A DNA stretch of 64,000 nt from Molossus alvarezi. Its lineage: Eukaryota; Chordata; Mammalia; Chiroptera; Molossidae. The stretch covers positions 95,415,827 through 95,479,826 of the forward strand of contig CM073891.1 of NCBI GenBank assembly GCA_037176705.1, read 5' to 3'. A program made the position numbers and the translations under genes. The notes under the pieces were generated by a model that saw only the letters and a list, made by a program, of their open reading frames with translations, did no database searches and was not told the DNA's origin. Numbering within the stretch: position 1 is the first letter of the stretch; each line of letters opens with the position of its first letter. This document shows, piece after piece, positions 1 to 40,650 of this stretch.

Positions 1-508
1 TCCAAGAGCCAGGGAGAAATTAGTCCTAATACCCAGGATCAGAGCTCCCTGAGGAGAGCTGGGAACCCTGGATGTCACAGTTGACAATGTCCTTCTCTAC
101 CCTTTCCTCCATCGGCTGAAAGGTCAGCAGTGAACATCAACTGCTCACTGACCCTACTGGCTGAACCAGAACCAGAAGGAGCCGCACGACCGGAGAACAA
201 ACAGCCACTAGGCTTTCAGCATTAGGCTCTGTCAGTCACCAGAGCTCTGTGCGCCCCCCCCCCCCCCCGCCCTCACAAGGCCAGACTCTTTCCACCAGCC
301 CTGACAATTGTCCTGCTCCCCAAGTCTGGACAGGCCTGATAGCTGCAGCAGACCCTCTGGAAGGGGTCTGGGTGGACTTGTGCAACAACCTTTCCCCACG
401 ATGGGATCACTTTGACCACAGGATTTGGAGTGTTATCCTGACCTCTGGGGAGCAAATGAAACCTCCATCATCTCTCAGAGGGCTGCGGGGGTGAGAGGGA
501 GAAAAAGA

Positions 509-511
<3 letters not shown>

Positions 512-560
<49 letters not shown>
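512..560 (+). repeat. (GA)n simple repeat
   Basis: Nearly perfect GA dinucleotides with small A interruptions. Confidence 0.95.
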
Positions 561-561
<1 letters not shown>

Positions 562-778
562 CTCTTAAAGGGCAACATTATCATTATTGGGAAGCATTTA
601 ACTCCCTAAGTGCAAAATCATGTTAAACAATAAGACAGAGTATTAACTGTATAGTTGGAAGATTCATTTTTATTCTATGAGTCAGGTACTTTGTCAGATG
701 CTGGAGATAAAACAAACAAAAAAGACTAAGATTTTTCCCAACCTTCCATAAATTAGGCAGACAGAACAGTAATCACCT

Positions 779-953
779 GATCCTGGCTAGGTGGCTCAGT
801 TAGTTGGAGCATCCTCTTGATACACCAAGGTTGTGGGTTCGATCCTTGGCAACCAATGGATGTTTCTATCTCACATTGATGTTTCTCACTCTCCTTTCCT
901 CTTTCTGTAAAATCAATAAAAACATATCCTACAGTGAGGATTAAAAACAACAA
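779..953 (+). mobile_element. Ves SINE (diverged, first of three in a row)
   Basis: TCCTGGCTAGGTGGCTCAG head, GGTTCGATCC B-box, CAATAAAAACATATCC tail. Confidence 0.85.
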
Positions 954-1200
954 TGCCCTGGCCGGTTTCTCAGTGGTTAGGGTGTCAACCGGTGAATCAA
1001 AGTCCTGGGTTCGATCTCGGCCAAGGGCATGAACCTCGGTTGCAGTTTTTCCCCATCCGGTTGGGGTCTTGGCGGAGGCAACCAGTCCATGTGTCTCTCT
1101 TACATTAATGTTTCTCTCTCTCTCTCTTCCTCTCTCCCTCCCTCTGGCTCTATCTGAAGATAAATGGAAAAATAACCTCAGGTGAGGAATAAAAAACAAC
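954..1200 (+). mobile_element. Ves SINE (second of three)
   Basis: GCCCTGGCCGGTTTCTCAGTGG head and CTGAAGATAAATGGAAAAAT...GTGAGGAAT tail; it begins in the AAAAACAACA tail of the previous SINE. Confidence 0.9.
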
Positions 1201-1398
1201 ATGCCCAGCCAGTGTGGCTCAGTGGATTGAGCCTCAGCCCATGGACTGAGGTTCCGGTCCCATTCCCAGACAGAGCAGTATGCCTGGGTTTTGATTCCCA
1301 ATGGGGGGCATGCAGGAGGTAGCCCATCTGTGTTTCTCTCCTTCTCCCTAAAAACTAAAATAAAGTAAAATCAATAAAAACATATTTAAAAACAACAA
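1201..1398 (+). mobile_element. Ves SINE (third of three)
   Basis: GCCCAGCCAGTGTGGCTCAG head with a mutated B-box; tail AAAATCAATAAAAACATATTT. Confidence 0.85.
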
Positions 1399-2698
1399 AA
1401 AACAGAGTAAACACCTGACCTTGACAACCCAGCGTGACTGGTGCCACTCTAGAGGGAAGGAGGGGAGGGCGGAGCACAACAGGGGCCTCTAATAGGAATG
1501 GGGAAGGCTGCCTACAGGTGACTCCCCACCTGGGGTTGAAGAGTAAGTAGGGGATGTTCAGACTAAGTACTTCTTTCCTGAGGATTAGAGAGGGCTTGTG
1601 AACTTGGGAGCCTGTGGGAGTGAACACAGATAATATGTATCCTTGACCTGTGTGAGTGGGTATGTAGGAGAAGGGACTGATGTGCTCCCTGGCTTAGGAA
1701 TCTCATCCTTTTCTGGATGTGCTGGGACGCCCCAGTTCCCAAGTGTGTACGTACCACTCTTTCCCTGATGAGACCTGCAGAGGTGTGGGAACAACTGCCT
1801 TGGGCACCTGGTAGACTCACATTCCTTGAATGAATGATTGAATGAATAAGTGAAATAAGCCCTCTGGGCTTCCACCTCTCCCTTCTACACGAGTGAAATC
1901 AGCAGTTCCCATTCTGCGTCGGCTATACTGGCGGCGTGCGTGGAGATCGTGGCTCGCAGCCCACGGGGTTTGAGGCCAGGTGGGAAGGCCAGGCGGTGGA
2001 GAGAGAGGTCTTTGGGCATCGAAGGCTGCGTGGGGTCACAGAGCGGGCCCTCCTAAGAGGGTCCCTGGTTCGATTTGGTGAGGGCTCCGGGAAAGCAGAG
2101 AGACAAGGCCCACTATTTCGCTTATGTTGGCCTTGGCTTCCTTCCTCCAGCCCTCACGCAGCTCTGGGGCACGAGAAGCCACCGCGCAGGACTCGGGCGG
2201 GCAGTGGGGTTCCGCGCTGACAGCCGCGGTCCTGCATGGTGGCAGTGTGTCTGTGCCTTTGGAGGGAACAAGCGGGGAGGATGTGTCCATCCTTGTTCTT
2301 TTCCCCCCCCATCACTGAGCGCACTGAGAGGGACGGTCCCGGAGCGCAGCCGACTCGGCAGGAACCACTGCCCGGCCAGGGCACCACGTCGCTCCTCCTG
2401 GGGCAGCCTCAAGCCCCGAATAGCTTCGGTCCGCTCGCCCCTCTCCCCGAGCGCGACCCTGGGCGTGTCCGGGGACTAACTCCCTCGCCCTCCCCGCGCC
2501 CACCTGCCGGCCCCGGGTTCCTAAGCCCGGGTGCAAGGAGGGCTTCCGGGCGGTGGCCGACCGCGGGCGGGGGCAGCGTCAGGTGGCCGGGCCAGGCCCC
2601 GCCCCCAGCCCGCCCCCCCTTCCCTGCGCGCCCCGCTCCAGGTCCCGGCCTCGCCGCTGCAGCGTCTGCTCCAGGGGACAGCGGCGGCGCGAGCGGCC

Positions 2699-32407
<29,709 letters not shown>

Positions 32408-32635
32408 TGGCAGACCTGGGCCAGCCGAGCGGGCAGATCCCAGTGGCTGCTACCCTCAGCTCTGGGCAGGACACCCTGTGCCAGAGCCCCTCCCATCCAT
32501 ATGTCCCATGTGCCCTCATCTTCTTAGCCTCAGTCACCCAGGCTGGAAAGGCTTATGGGGAGCAGCTGGTTCCCATCTCCTGCCTTGTATAAGAACCTAG
32601 GTTCCTTAGAATTAAATATCAACCTAACTACATGA
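32408..32635 (+). other. CCDC136: CCDC136 3' UTR with ATTAAA poly(A) signal
   Basis: A short 3' UTR. ATTAAA at 32611-32616 is followed by a TTTGTGGCTTTTTATTTG downstream element. Cleavage is expected near 32630-32640. Confidence 0.7.
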
Positions 32636-33336
32636 GACTTTGTGGCTTTTTATTTGTTAAATACCTCACAACACAACCAGAACAGAGCGGTTCCCCTTAA
32701 ACCAGGCACCTCAAATAAGGGTCTGATGCCTAAATATGATTTCTCACCCTACAAATGACCTCAGCAATGAAGCTGGTCCCTGTGCTGCCAGCCAAGGCAC
32801 AGGTAGATTGGTCTGTGCATGTTAACACTGTCTCAAGGAGCTCATCTAAGCACAGAGAAATGGAATGAACTGGGTACTTCGTGTGAGGGGCCCGATGACC
32901 TGCCCCTGCACTCTGCCGATACCTGTCTGCTCGGGGAGAACACCTTGAGAAGATCCGTGAGTGACCCTTTGTGGCTTGTCCATGACTTCTCAAAGGGCTC
33001 ACTCTTAGAGACAACTTTATCAATCACAGGCCTGGCAGTAAACAGGTCACACACTCAAAAGCTTGACTGAAGAGCTGAATGAAGGGACAATGTACAGAAG
33101 GCAAAGCTGAAGAACAAACAAGGAACAGTGAAGTCCCCAGGCACTAGCAACGTGGAAAGTGGCTACCATCCCAGGCCTGAAAAGAGGCCCCAGGCACACA
33201 TGGAGGCCACAGGGGGATTCGGCCCTTTCAGAACCACAAATAAAATGGGGGGTTTATGTATCCCTCACCCTCTTCCCATTGCCAGGTTCCTGTTGGTACC
33301 TCTCACTGGCTGGTCCCAACTGGGGCGTCATCTTTT

Positions 33337-33543
33337 TTTTATTTTTTTATTTTTATTTTTATCCTCACCCAAGGACATTTTTTTATTTTTTGTTCAGATA
33401 GAGTGGGAGGGGGAGAGAGAGAGAAACATCGACCTAACGGGGACAAACTGCAACCAAGGTACATGCCCCTTAGCGGGAACTGAACCCAGGCCTCTCCGGA
33501 CCGCAGGCCGACGCTCTAACCGCTGAGCCAAACCGGCCAGGGC
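33337..33543 (-). mobile_element. Ves SINE
   Basis: Reverse copy with a clean 16-bp target duplication TGGGGCGTCATCTTTT (33321-33336 and 33544-33559), so a fairly young insertion. It is internally shortened in the middle. Confidence 0.9.
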
Positions 33544-33930
33544 TGGGGCGTCATCTTTTAAAGTTAGCCTCCTGGAGTTCAGAGCAGGGCGAAGGATTGA
33601 GAATAGGTCTAAGTGGGGACAAGCAGAACAATGAGGATAATTGATGAGCATTCTTGTTTACCTTTATCGGTGCGGAGCCCTTCGTGATTGGTTATTCTCA
33701 TCACGAATGTGTCCATATGGAAGCCCCTGAGTATAATCATAAACCACAGTGGACAGAATGACCCCCATGACTGCTGGTTTCCTGGGACCCCCCTCTCTGC
33801 CTCCTTTCCACCTGATGCCAGAGGAGTCTCTCATTCGCCCAAATATCCAAAGCAACCTACAGAGCATGTATGGTGGTGGACACTGCTAAACACTAAATAA
33901 ATTCAGCAGCAAGGCCATTTAGAATTAGAT

Positions 33931-34135
33931 TTTTAGAAAAATAATTTTTCTTTATTAATTTTGGAAGGGAGAGGGATAGAGACATTGATGAGAGGGAACA
34001 TCAATTGGCTGCTTCCTGCATGCCTCCCACTGGGGATCAGGGCCACAACCTGGGCATGTGCCCTGACTGGGAATCGAACCAGCGACCTCTTGGTGCATGG
34101 GTCGACACTCGACCACTGAGTAACACCAGCTGGGC
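33931..34135 (-). mobile_element. Ves SINE
   Basis: Reverse copy, TTTCTTTATTAATTTTGG tail to ACACCAGCTGGGC head; target duplication TAGAATTAGATT at 33919-33930 and 34136-34147. Confidence 0.9.
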
Positions 34136-34334
34136 TAGAATTAGATTGTATGATTGTAAAATTGTGTGCAGCTCAGAGGAGTAACAAGGCTGAGCTGGGA
34201 GTCCATCCAGCAGCCCTGGGGCCAGTGCTGAAAACATGACCAGCCCACATAAACAGGGCTGCACCTAGGCAGACTTCGCCTCCCTCTAAATGACTCTGAA
34301 GATAGTGCTCATTTAGGGCGGCCTAGCTTCTAGC

Positions 34335-34488
34335 TACTCAAAGTGTGGCCCACAGATCAGCAGCATCAGCGCTGGAAGCTTGTTAGGCAGACTCTCAGAC
34401 CCCCTTCAGACATACGGCACAAAATCTGCATTTAAAAAAGACACCACCACCCCCATCAGTATGCACAATAAGATTTGAGAAGCACTGC
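34335..34488 (+). mobile_element. MER5A-like non-autonomous hAT-Charlie element
   Basis: 'CTACTCAAAGTGTGGCCCAC...CAGCAGCATCAGC' at the left and 'TTTGAGAAGCACTG' at the right match the MER5A ends, an old placental-mammal element. Confidence 0.75.
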
Positions 34489-35399
34489 CTGCAGTTACAT
34501 AAGACTGTGTGTCCTCAGTTGTAACCTAAATGAAGAAATTCCTTCACGACCCTCTGGTGCCACTGGCCCCTGGCTCCTGGCTCTTAGGTGTAGTGAAACC
34601 CTGCTTTTTGTCGACTTTACCCTGGCCCCCAGTTGGCTGGAGAATATATGCGGTAGAAAGGACTAGAAGGTTGCCTATCACCGAGGGTCACTGATTTAAC
34701 TTGGAATTGATTACAAGTCAAGGTGGAGGTCATGAGCTGGTCCTCCCCAGTCCTGAATCTAGAGCCTGGGCAATGACGGGAAAATGGTCCTGCTTTTCCC
34801 CAACCTTTTGGCTTAGAATGCAGAGCTCTTCCTTTAGGACACTTGCCCTGTTGGCTCCCCATTCTCTTCATCGTTTTGGGCTCTGACTCCTGGTCTTGTT
34901 GATATACTTCACCAGAGTAGATTAAAGAGGTCTCTCTGTGTTGAATGTGACAGTCACTTGAGCTAGCTTTAAGTCTACAGGGGTGTCTCTTAGAAGCCAG
35001 GGAGACATGCACCCAGGCTGAGGTACAGATAGAACCAAGGACTCATAACACCTTCAGGGGCCTCCAGCTACCGTGCTCCACATAACTGCGTGCTTTCTGC
35101 TCTCCCTGCACAACAGCCTCCCTGCTTTCCTTTCCTGGGTCACACGGCACAGTATACCACCTGCTACTCCTGTCAAGGACCAGCTGCTGGGGGCAGGGGG
35201 GTGGTTCTAAAGATCGGAAGTATTCTGGTTCTGATTCTGGCAGGTGGAGTGTTAGGATGCAGGGAAGGGAAGAGGGGAGCACAGTGGAGAGCCTGGCAGT
35301 GGACTGTACAGGGGATAGAGACAGAGTTGGGAGGAAGACCTAGCTCACCAGAGCCCACACGGTTCCCAAGATACCAGCAGAGAAAGCCAACTAGCTTTT

Positions 35400-35600
35400 T
35401 TCTGATCACCTATTAGCTGCCAGGCACCATGCTCATCATTTTACATTACTTCCTTTCGCCTTCATACATAAAAAATCCTTATGAGACCACTATTAACTCC
35501 ATTTTAGAGAAAAGAAAACTGAGGGCCAAGAGTCACATTACCTACCCAAGGTTATAGAGCCCATGGATCTTTCCGTCCTACCACGCTGTCCCTGGCACCT
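35400..35600 (+). repeat. MIR SINE (old)
   Basis: 'TTAGCTGCCAGGCACCATGCTCATCATTT ... ACTCCATTTTAGAG...AAACTGAGG' follows the MIR consensus order with divergence. Confidence 0.65.
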
Positions 35601-36644
35601 GGGTTAGGACCACAGTCAGTATCACTGACTGATCAAAAGGCCTGCTGTGAGCCTGGCCATCCTGCTATAGTCACAGATGACTGTAGAAATGTCCCTGACT
35701 CCAGAAAAGCAGAATTCTCAAACATGGCCCATTGGGCCTGCTCATTCAGAGTCTGCTCAGACCGTTAAATACGGATGCTGTCAGTGGCTGATGAGCGGTG
35801 CCCCTTGATGGGAGAAGTAGGGCCAGGTGGAAGGCCAGGCAACCTGTTCTCCAGAGACAGATCAGCAGTAGGTGAGTCAGGGGGCTATAAAGGGCCTGTG
35901 GCCCCAGCCAGCACCGCCCCAAATACTCAGCTGATGAAACCCCCTGTAAGCCCCTCTATGAGCCCTGCCTTGCTCAGGGAGGAACACATTGGCCCTCAGG
36001 GAGGCCACTTCACTTGGCAGGCCCCAGGACCAGCATTGCGCACAGTCTGTTCCAGCCTCATGGCCGGGCCTGGGGCCTGGGCTCATGGGCTATATTGAGG
36101 GCTGAGTCACCAGCCTGCCCCTGGGTCAGGCTGCTATGACTGGCTGGCTGGGGCCTGAGTCAGGCCCCGATTTATCCTGGAGAGCAACAGGCTCAAATTT
36201 CAGGGGGGTAAGAAGGGTTCCGGGAACCATCCTTGGCACTAGGCACCTTGCTCTGCTGAGACCATTCATCACTCCTCTGGGGTCTCACCAGGACCTCTCC
36301 AGGAGAGGGAATGAGAGGCGGGAGAGAGACTTCTTTCTCCACTGGTTGGCTTCCCTCCGAACATACCCACCCTAACAGAGGCCCTCAACTGACCGAGGGA
36401 CCTCAGGTAATGCCCACAAAACAGGACTCAGATTTGTAAAGGGGATGGTTGGCTCCAAGCACACCCACCTTACCCCTTTCTCTCCTCCCCAGCTGCTCAG
36501 TGAGAGGAATCCATCATCTCTCAGATCTGTTCCTCCCTTTCTTCATCAAGGCTTCAGAGACAACATCGCTGAATCCTGAGCTGGCACCTCAGGTGGGGTG
36601 ACAGAAGTCTGCCTTTTTACATGTATACGCGTGCACTCGCGCGC

Positions 36645-36667
36645 GCACACACACACACGCACACACA
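36645..36667 (+). repeat. (AC)n / CG-containing dinucleotide tract
   Basis: Short alternating GCGCGCACACACAC tract, a potential Z-DNA-forming sequence; small and imperfect. Confidence 0.8.
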
Positions 36668-36909
36668 GTCCCTTGTGAGACCAGCTATGTGTCATGTGTC
36701 CCCAGGAGCTGGGCATCTCTCCACAGGAGAGCTCAGCCTCTCGAGCAGACAGACAGCACTGATGCTTGGCGGTTGGCTTTGGCCATCGGACAAAGGTGGT
36801 ATAGGGGAATGACAGTTCTGGGGATAGGGAGGGGGGTGCCAATAGGAGAGCAAAATTCCTGAGCACCTCGTCACAGGCAGCCGACAGAACATGAGCCGCA
36901 GGGCCCAAG

Positions 36910-36919
36910 CTATTTATAA
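36910..36919 (+). promoter_or_regulatory. FLNC: Consensus MEF2 site about 2 kb upstream of FLNC
   Basis: CTATTTATAA fits the MEF2 consensus YTAWWWWTAR at every position. FLNC is a skeletal and cardiac muscle gene, so a MEF2-driven upstream element is plausible. Function not shown. Confidence 0.35.
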
Positions 36920-37389
36920 ATCGCCTGTCACTATCAGGGCCCCCAGAGCTCCCCCCTCCCAAGCCAGGCCCCTTGTCTGTTTCTGACTCCTTCTCTACTC
37001 TTCCCCCTCCCTACCTGATGAGAAGGGAAAGGAATAATTCATGGACCCCTTTCACAATAAGCACTGCCCACCCCCAAACCCCTGCACTTCTTTCTGAGCT
37101 CCATAATGGAGATTGCCCTCATTCTGTCCTTCAAAGGGAAGACAGCCTTCAAAGATGTCCATATCCCCTTCTTTCTCACCAAGTCTGGGGGAGCAGGGGC
37201 GTAAAGTAGATTAGTTCACCTATAAGGTCACAGAACCTTCCCAGACTTCCATCATCATAGCTTGAGTTGATTTCAAGGCCCAAACTTATTTGATCTTGAA
37301 GAATGAGAAAGCTGAAGAAGTCTGGCCTAAAGGAGGTACCAAGAGTTATGGAATACATGTATGTTACAGAATTATGAAATATATTTTCT

Positions 37390-37566
37390 CTTTTTAAAAA
37401 TGTTTTATTTATTAATTTTTAGAGAGAGACAGAGAAACACTGATTTTTGTTTTTCCACTTATTTATGCATTCATTGGTTGATTCTTGTATGTGCACCGAC
37501 CAGGACCAAACCACAACCTTGGTGTATGAGGATGGTCTCTAACCAACTGAGCTATCCGGCCAGAGT
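37390..37566 (-). mobile_element. Older tRNA-derived SINE (Ves-related)
   Basis: Reverse copy with GTTTTATTTATTAATTTTTAGAG tail and a head ending GAGCTATCCGGCCAGAG. More diverged than the other copies. Confidence 0.7.
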
Positions 37567-38615
37567 CATACATTGTCTTCATCTAAATATTCTCAATAGC
37601 TCCATCATCCCGGGCCAGCTCCTCTGTGTCAGTGCCTCAATTGCCTTGCTGTCACCATTCCCAGCCTCCAGTCACCCTTCGCTTACTCTGAGCGCAGTCC
37701 TGCCTGGGCTTCCTGGCTGGCTCCCCGGGGCTCTCCCTGCCCACCAGCCTCTGTCACGTTTCCCCTTGGCTGCCCTGGACAGGACTCTCCCTGTTTCTGT
37801 CTGGCTAACCCGCCCTTTCACTGGAAGGATCTGCCCTGTGGCCCAAGTGGGCACATTGCCCAGGGGGCGCCCTGGTACTAGGGGCAGAGTGTCTCCCTTC
37901 CCTCTCATCACCTTGGTTGAGTCAGAGTTGGGGGGAAGGGGGTGGGAGTGAAGCACAGTGTGACTCACTGGGTTCTCTTTTCCTGAGCTCAGCTTCATTC
38001 TGAGGGGATGAGGCCAAACAGGCTGATGACAGGGACACTGAGTCAGGGGCAGCCTCAGTCTTTCTTCTAGGACCCCGGATTTGAGTTTCAAACTAGGCTT
38101 TTCTACCTGTAAAGTGGAGCAGCCCCCCACCAAAGCCTTCTCCCTAATTGCCCTGGACAGTGTCCCTACTTCCTCTCAGTCCATCTCTACACAGCACACA
38201 CATTTCCCTTTTCTGTCGCTGTCCGCAGGTGGACAATGCCCTGGGCTAGTAGCCAGGGCTCCCAGGCCCTGTCAACGGCCCTGCCACCAACTCATCCAGA
38301 AAATTCTGTCAACACCAGATGAGTGTGTTTTGCCCTAACCACTGGCCTCAGTTTCCCCATTGATCGCTTTAGTCTCACGTGACATGCAGGGGGCATATTT
38401 CAACTCCGATCGGCAATGCTTAGTTTTGGGGTGTTGGGTGCCCTCCCCCTCACATTCCAGCTCTGCTCTCTACCTCTCCAGCGCAGCGCCCAGGGGACGA
38501 AACCCCCGGTCAGGGGGCGGGAACACCCCCTCGGGCCGCTCGGGCCGCGTGGGGGAGGGGAGGAGGGAGGCGGGGCGGTCGGGCCCCGTGCAGCCCCCAC
38601 CCGCGGGCCGGGCGG

Positions 38616-38622
38616 CATTCCT
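38616..38622 (+). promoter_or_regulatory. FLNC: M-CAT (TEAD-binding) element in the FLNC promoter
   Basis: CATTCCT matches the M-CAT core used by TEAD factors in many muscle promoters, about 100 bp upstream of the presumed start. A 7-base match can occur by chance. Confidence 0.3.
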
Positions 38623-38953
38623 GGGAGGCCGGCGCTCTGACGTGGACCCGGGGGCCGCGAGCGCGGCGGGGGGAGCGCGGCCCGGGGGCTTCTTAAACCC
38701 CCCGCCCCGGCCCGGCCGGCACTTCCCGAGCAGCACCGCTCCGCCCCTGGAGGAGAGAGCGAGAGAGAGCGCGCGGCCAAGGAGCGGAGAGTCCCGCCGA
38801 GTCCCGCCAGCCAGGGGCGCGAGAAAAGTTCAGAGCCGCGCAGCGCCGATCTGCGAGTCCCGCGGTCGCCCCGACAGCGCCCCGACAGCACCCCCAGTCC
38901 AGCCCGGCCCGTACCCAGCAGGCAACGCAGCCCCCGGCCCAGCCCCCGCCGGC

Positions 38954-39308
38954 ATGATGAACAACAGTGGCTACTCCGAGGCCGCCGGCCTCGGCCTGGG
39001 CGACGAGACGGACGACATGCCGTCCACGGAGAAGGACCTGGCGGAGGACGCGCCGTGGAAGAAGATCCAGCAGAACACGTTCACTCGCTGGTGCAACGAA
39101 CACCTCAAGTGCGTGGGCAAGCGCCTGACCGACCTGCAGCGCGACCTCAGCGACGGGCTGCGGCTCATCGCGCTGCTCGAGGTGCTCAGCCAGAAGCGCA
39201 TGTACCGCAAGTTCCACCCGCGCCCCAACTTCCGCCAGATGAAGCTGGAGAACGTGTCCGTGGCCCTCGAGTTCCTCGAGCGCGAGCACATCAAGCTCGT
39301 GTCCATCG
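38954..39308 (+). CDS. FLNC: FLNC exon 1 (coding part): N-terminus and CH1
   Basis: Starts [16 protein letters not shown], then [20 protein letters not shown] and the CH1 core through [10 protein letters not shown]. Donor G|GTCAGT, phase 1 out. There is one alanine more near the start than I recall in human. A second in-frame ATG follows directly. Confidence 0.97.
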
Positions 39309-40609
39309 GTCAGTGTGGGCGGGGAGTGGGGTGTCCCCGAGAACAAGCTGGCCCTCGGGGACAGGGGACACAGGTGCCGATGGGCGCGGGGAGCTGAGAG
39401 ATGGCGGAGGGAGGCCCCCTTGTACAAGGAGGGGATCCCGGCTCTCCCACCACCAACGCCGGTCACCACCGCTTTCACGCCCCTCTCTGCACAGCGGCAC
39501 GGGGTGGGGGGACGATGCTCGGGGTGATGGGGTCCAGAGTACCTCTGCACGCTCTCGTGACTCGCCTCTACTCATCGTCCCTCTTTCTGCTATCGAGCAA
39601 CCCCAGCCATGCTTAAGAGGACAGGGCCAGTACCCATTACTGATTACTGGGGGCGTCTCCCCCCAAACAAAGCAATGGCTTCCCAGCCTCCTAGCTGCTC
39701 CACAGGGAGGAGCGGGCTGAAGGCAGGTCCAAACCACTGCGGATCCCTGGGGCGCTGGGGCAGAGGGAGAACCGGTGGCCCGCATGTGCTCAGCAGCTGG
39801 GTTCGGGCCCAGGAGCCGGGCAGGCAGGGCCCAGCCTCAGAAACCTAAAAAGGCACTAAGCGAGCGCGGGAGCCTTAACCCCCGCCTGTCCTCCTCCGGC
39901 TCAGCCTGCCTGGGAGGGGGCTCCGCAGGTCCAGGCCCGGCCCCTGTCCCGGCCCCAGCCCACCCCCTAAACCGGGATTGGCTGCAGCTAACGGTCTGCG
40001 CCGAGGGGAGGGAGGGGAAGGCCTGTAGAAGGGAGGAAGTCATTGAGTGTAACCAGATTTGGAAGGTGTGTCTGTGCTGGGTGGGGGTGGGGAGACACTG
40101 TAAACTTGGGAGCCCAGAGGCCAAGGTTGGATCCTGAGTGACCAAAGGTTGCCCCTCCCCTCACAGCCCTGCACTCTTCCCTGCTGCTGGGGACTGGGGA
40201 AGACCCCCTATCCCAGCAGTGAGCACTTAAGAGTCTTGCTGTGATTTACGGGGAAAGTGTCCTTCAGGGCTCTCACCCCAGGGCCCTAGGACAGGAGTTT
40301 CACCTGGGGTCAGGTGCCTCCCTTCCCAGGCTGTTCCACAGACTAAGCCAGATAATTGAAAGTCTGTCTACCCCCACTCTCCCTCGGGGCATCTATAGAC
40401 CTCTTGAATTAGCAGCTGAGGTCAATCCGGGGCCCTTTGCCCTGTCCAGTCTCCTCTCTAGGCCTTACCCCCTCCTGCCTGACACTGCCCCCCCACCCCA
40501 CCCGCTCTGGCCTGGAAATAGCCCTGCCTCCGTGACACAGCAGATGTCTCTGAGCTTTCCAGAAGGACAAGCCTGAGGACAGGGATGGGGGAGGGGCCCG
40601 ATGTGTGTA

Positions 40610-40650
<41 letters not shown>

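Larger units (their letters stand above)
1..2329 (+). other. Upstream flank of CCDC136
   Basis: No gene is recognisable. It contains a poly(C) run (255-269), a GA tract (512-560) and three forward SINEs (listed). From 1920 on, CpG content rises toward the CCDC136 island. Confidence 0.6.
32636..38470 (+). other. CCDC136-FLNC intergenic region
   Basis: 5.8 kb without a recognisable gene. It contains three Ves/tRNA-type SINEs, a MER5A-like element, a MIR, an AC repeat (36645-36667) and a consensus MEF2 site at 36910. Muscle enhancers of FLNC could lie here. Confidence 0.6.
38470..39330 (+). promoter_or_regulatory. FLNC: FLNC promoter and CpG island
   Basis: A strongly CpG-rich block covers the presumed promoter, 5' UTR and exon 1. 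A TATA-like TCTTAAAC (38691-38698) would place transcription start near 38720, giving a 5' UTR of about 230 nt. An M-CAT element lies at 38616. The start site is inferred. Confidence 0.6.

Noticed and set aside
753..1301. 182-codon minus-strand open frame
   Set aside because: It lies entirely across three Ves SINEs and uses their repeated sequence; no gene-like composition or splice context.
39055..39720. 221-codon + frame over FLNC exon 1 and intron 1
   Set aside because: Off-frame shadow of the GC-rich FLNC exon 1.
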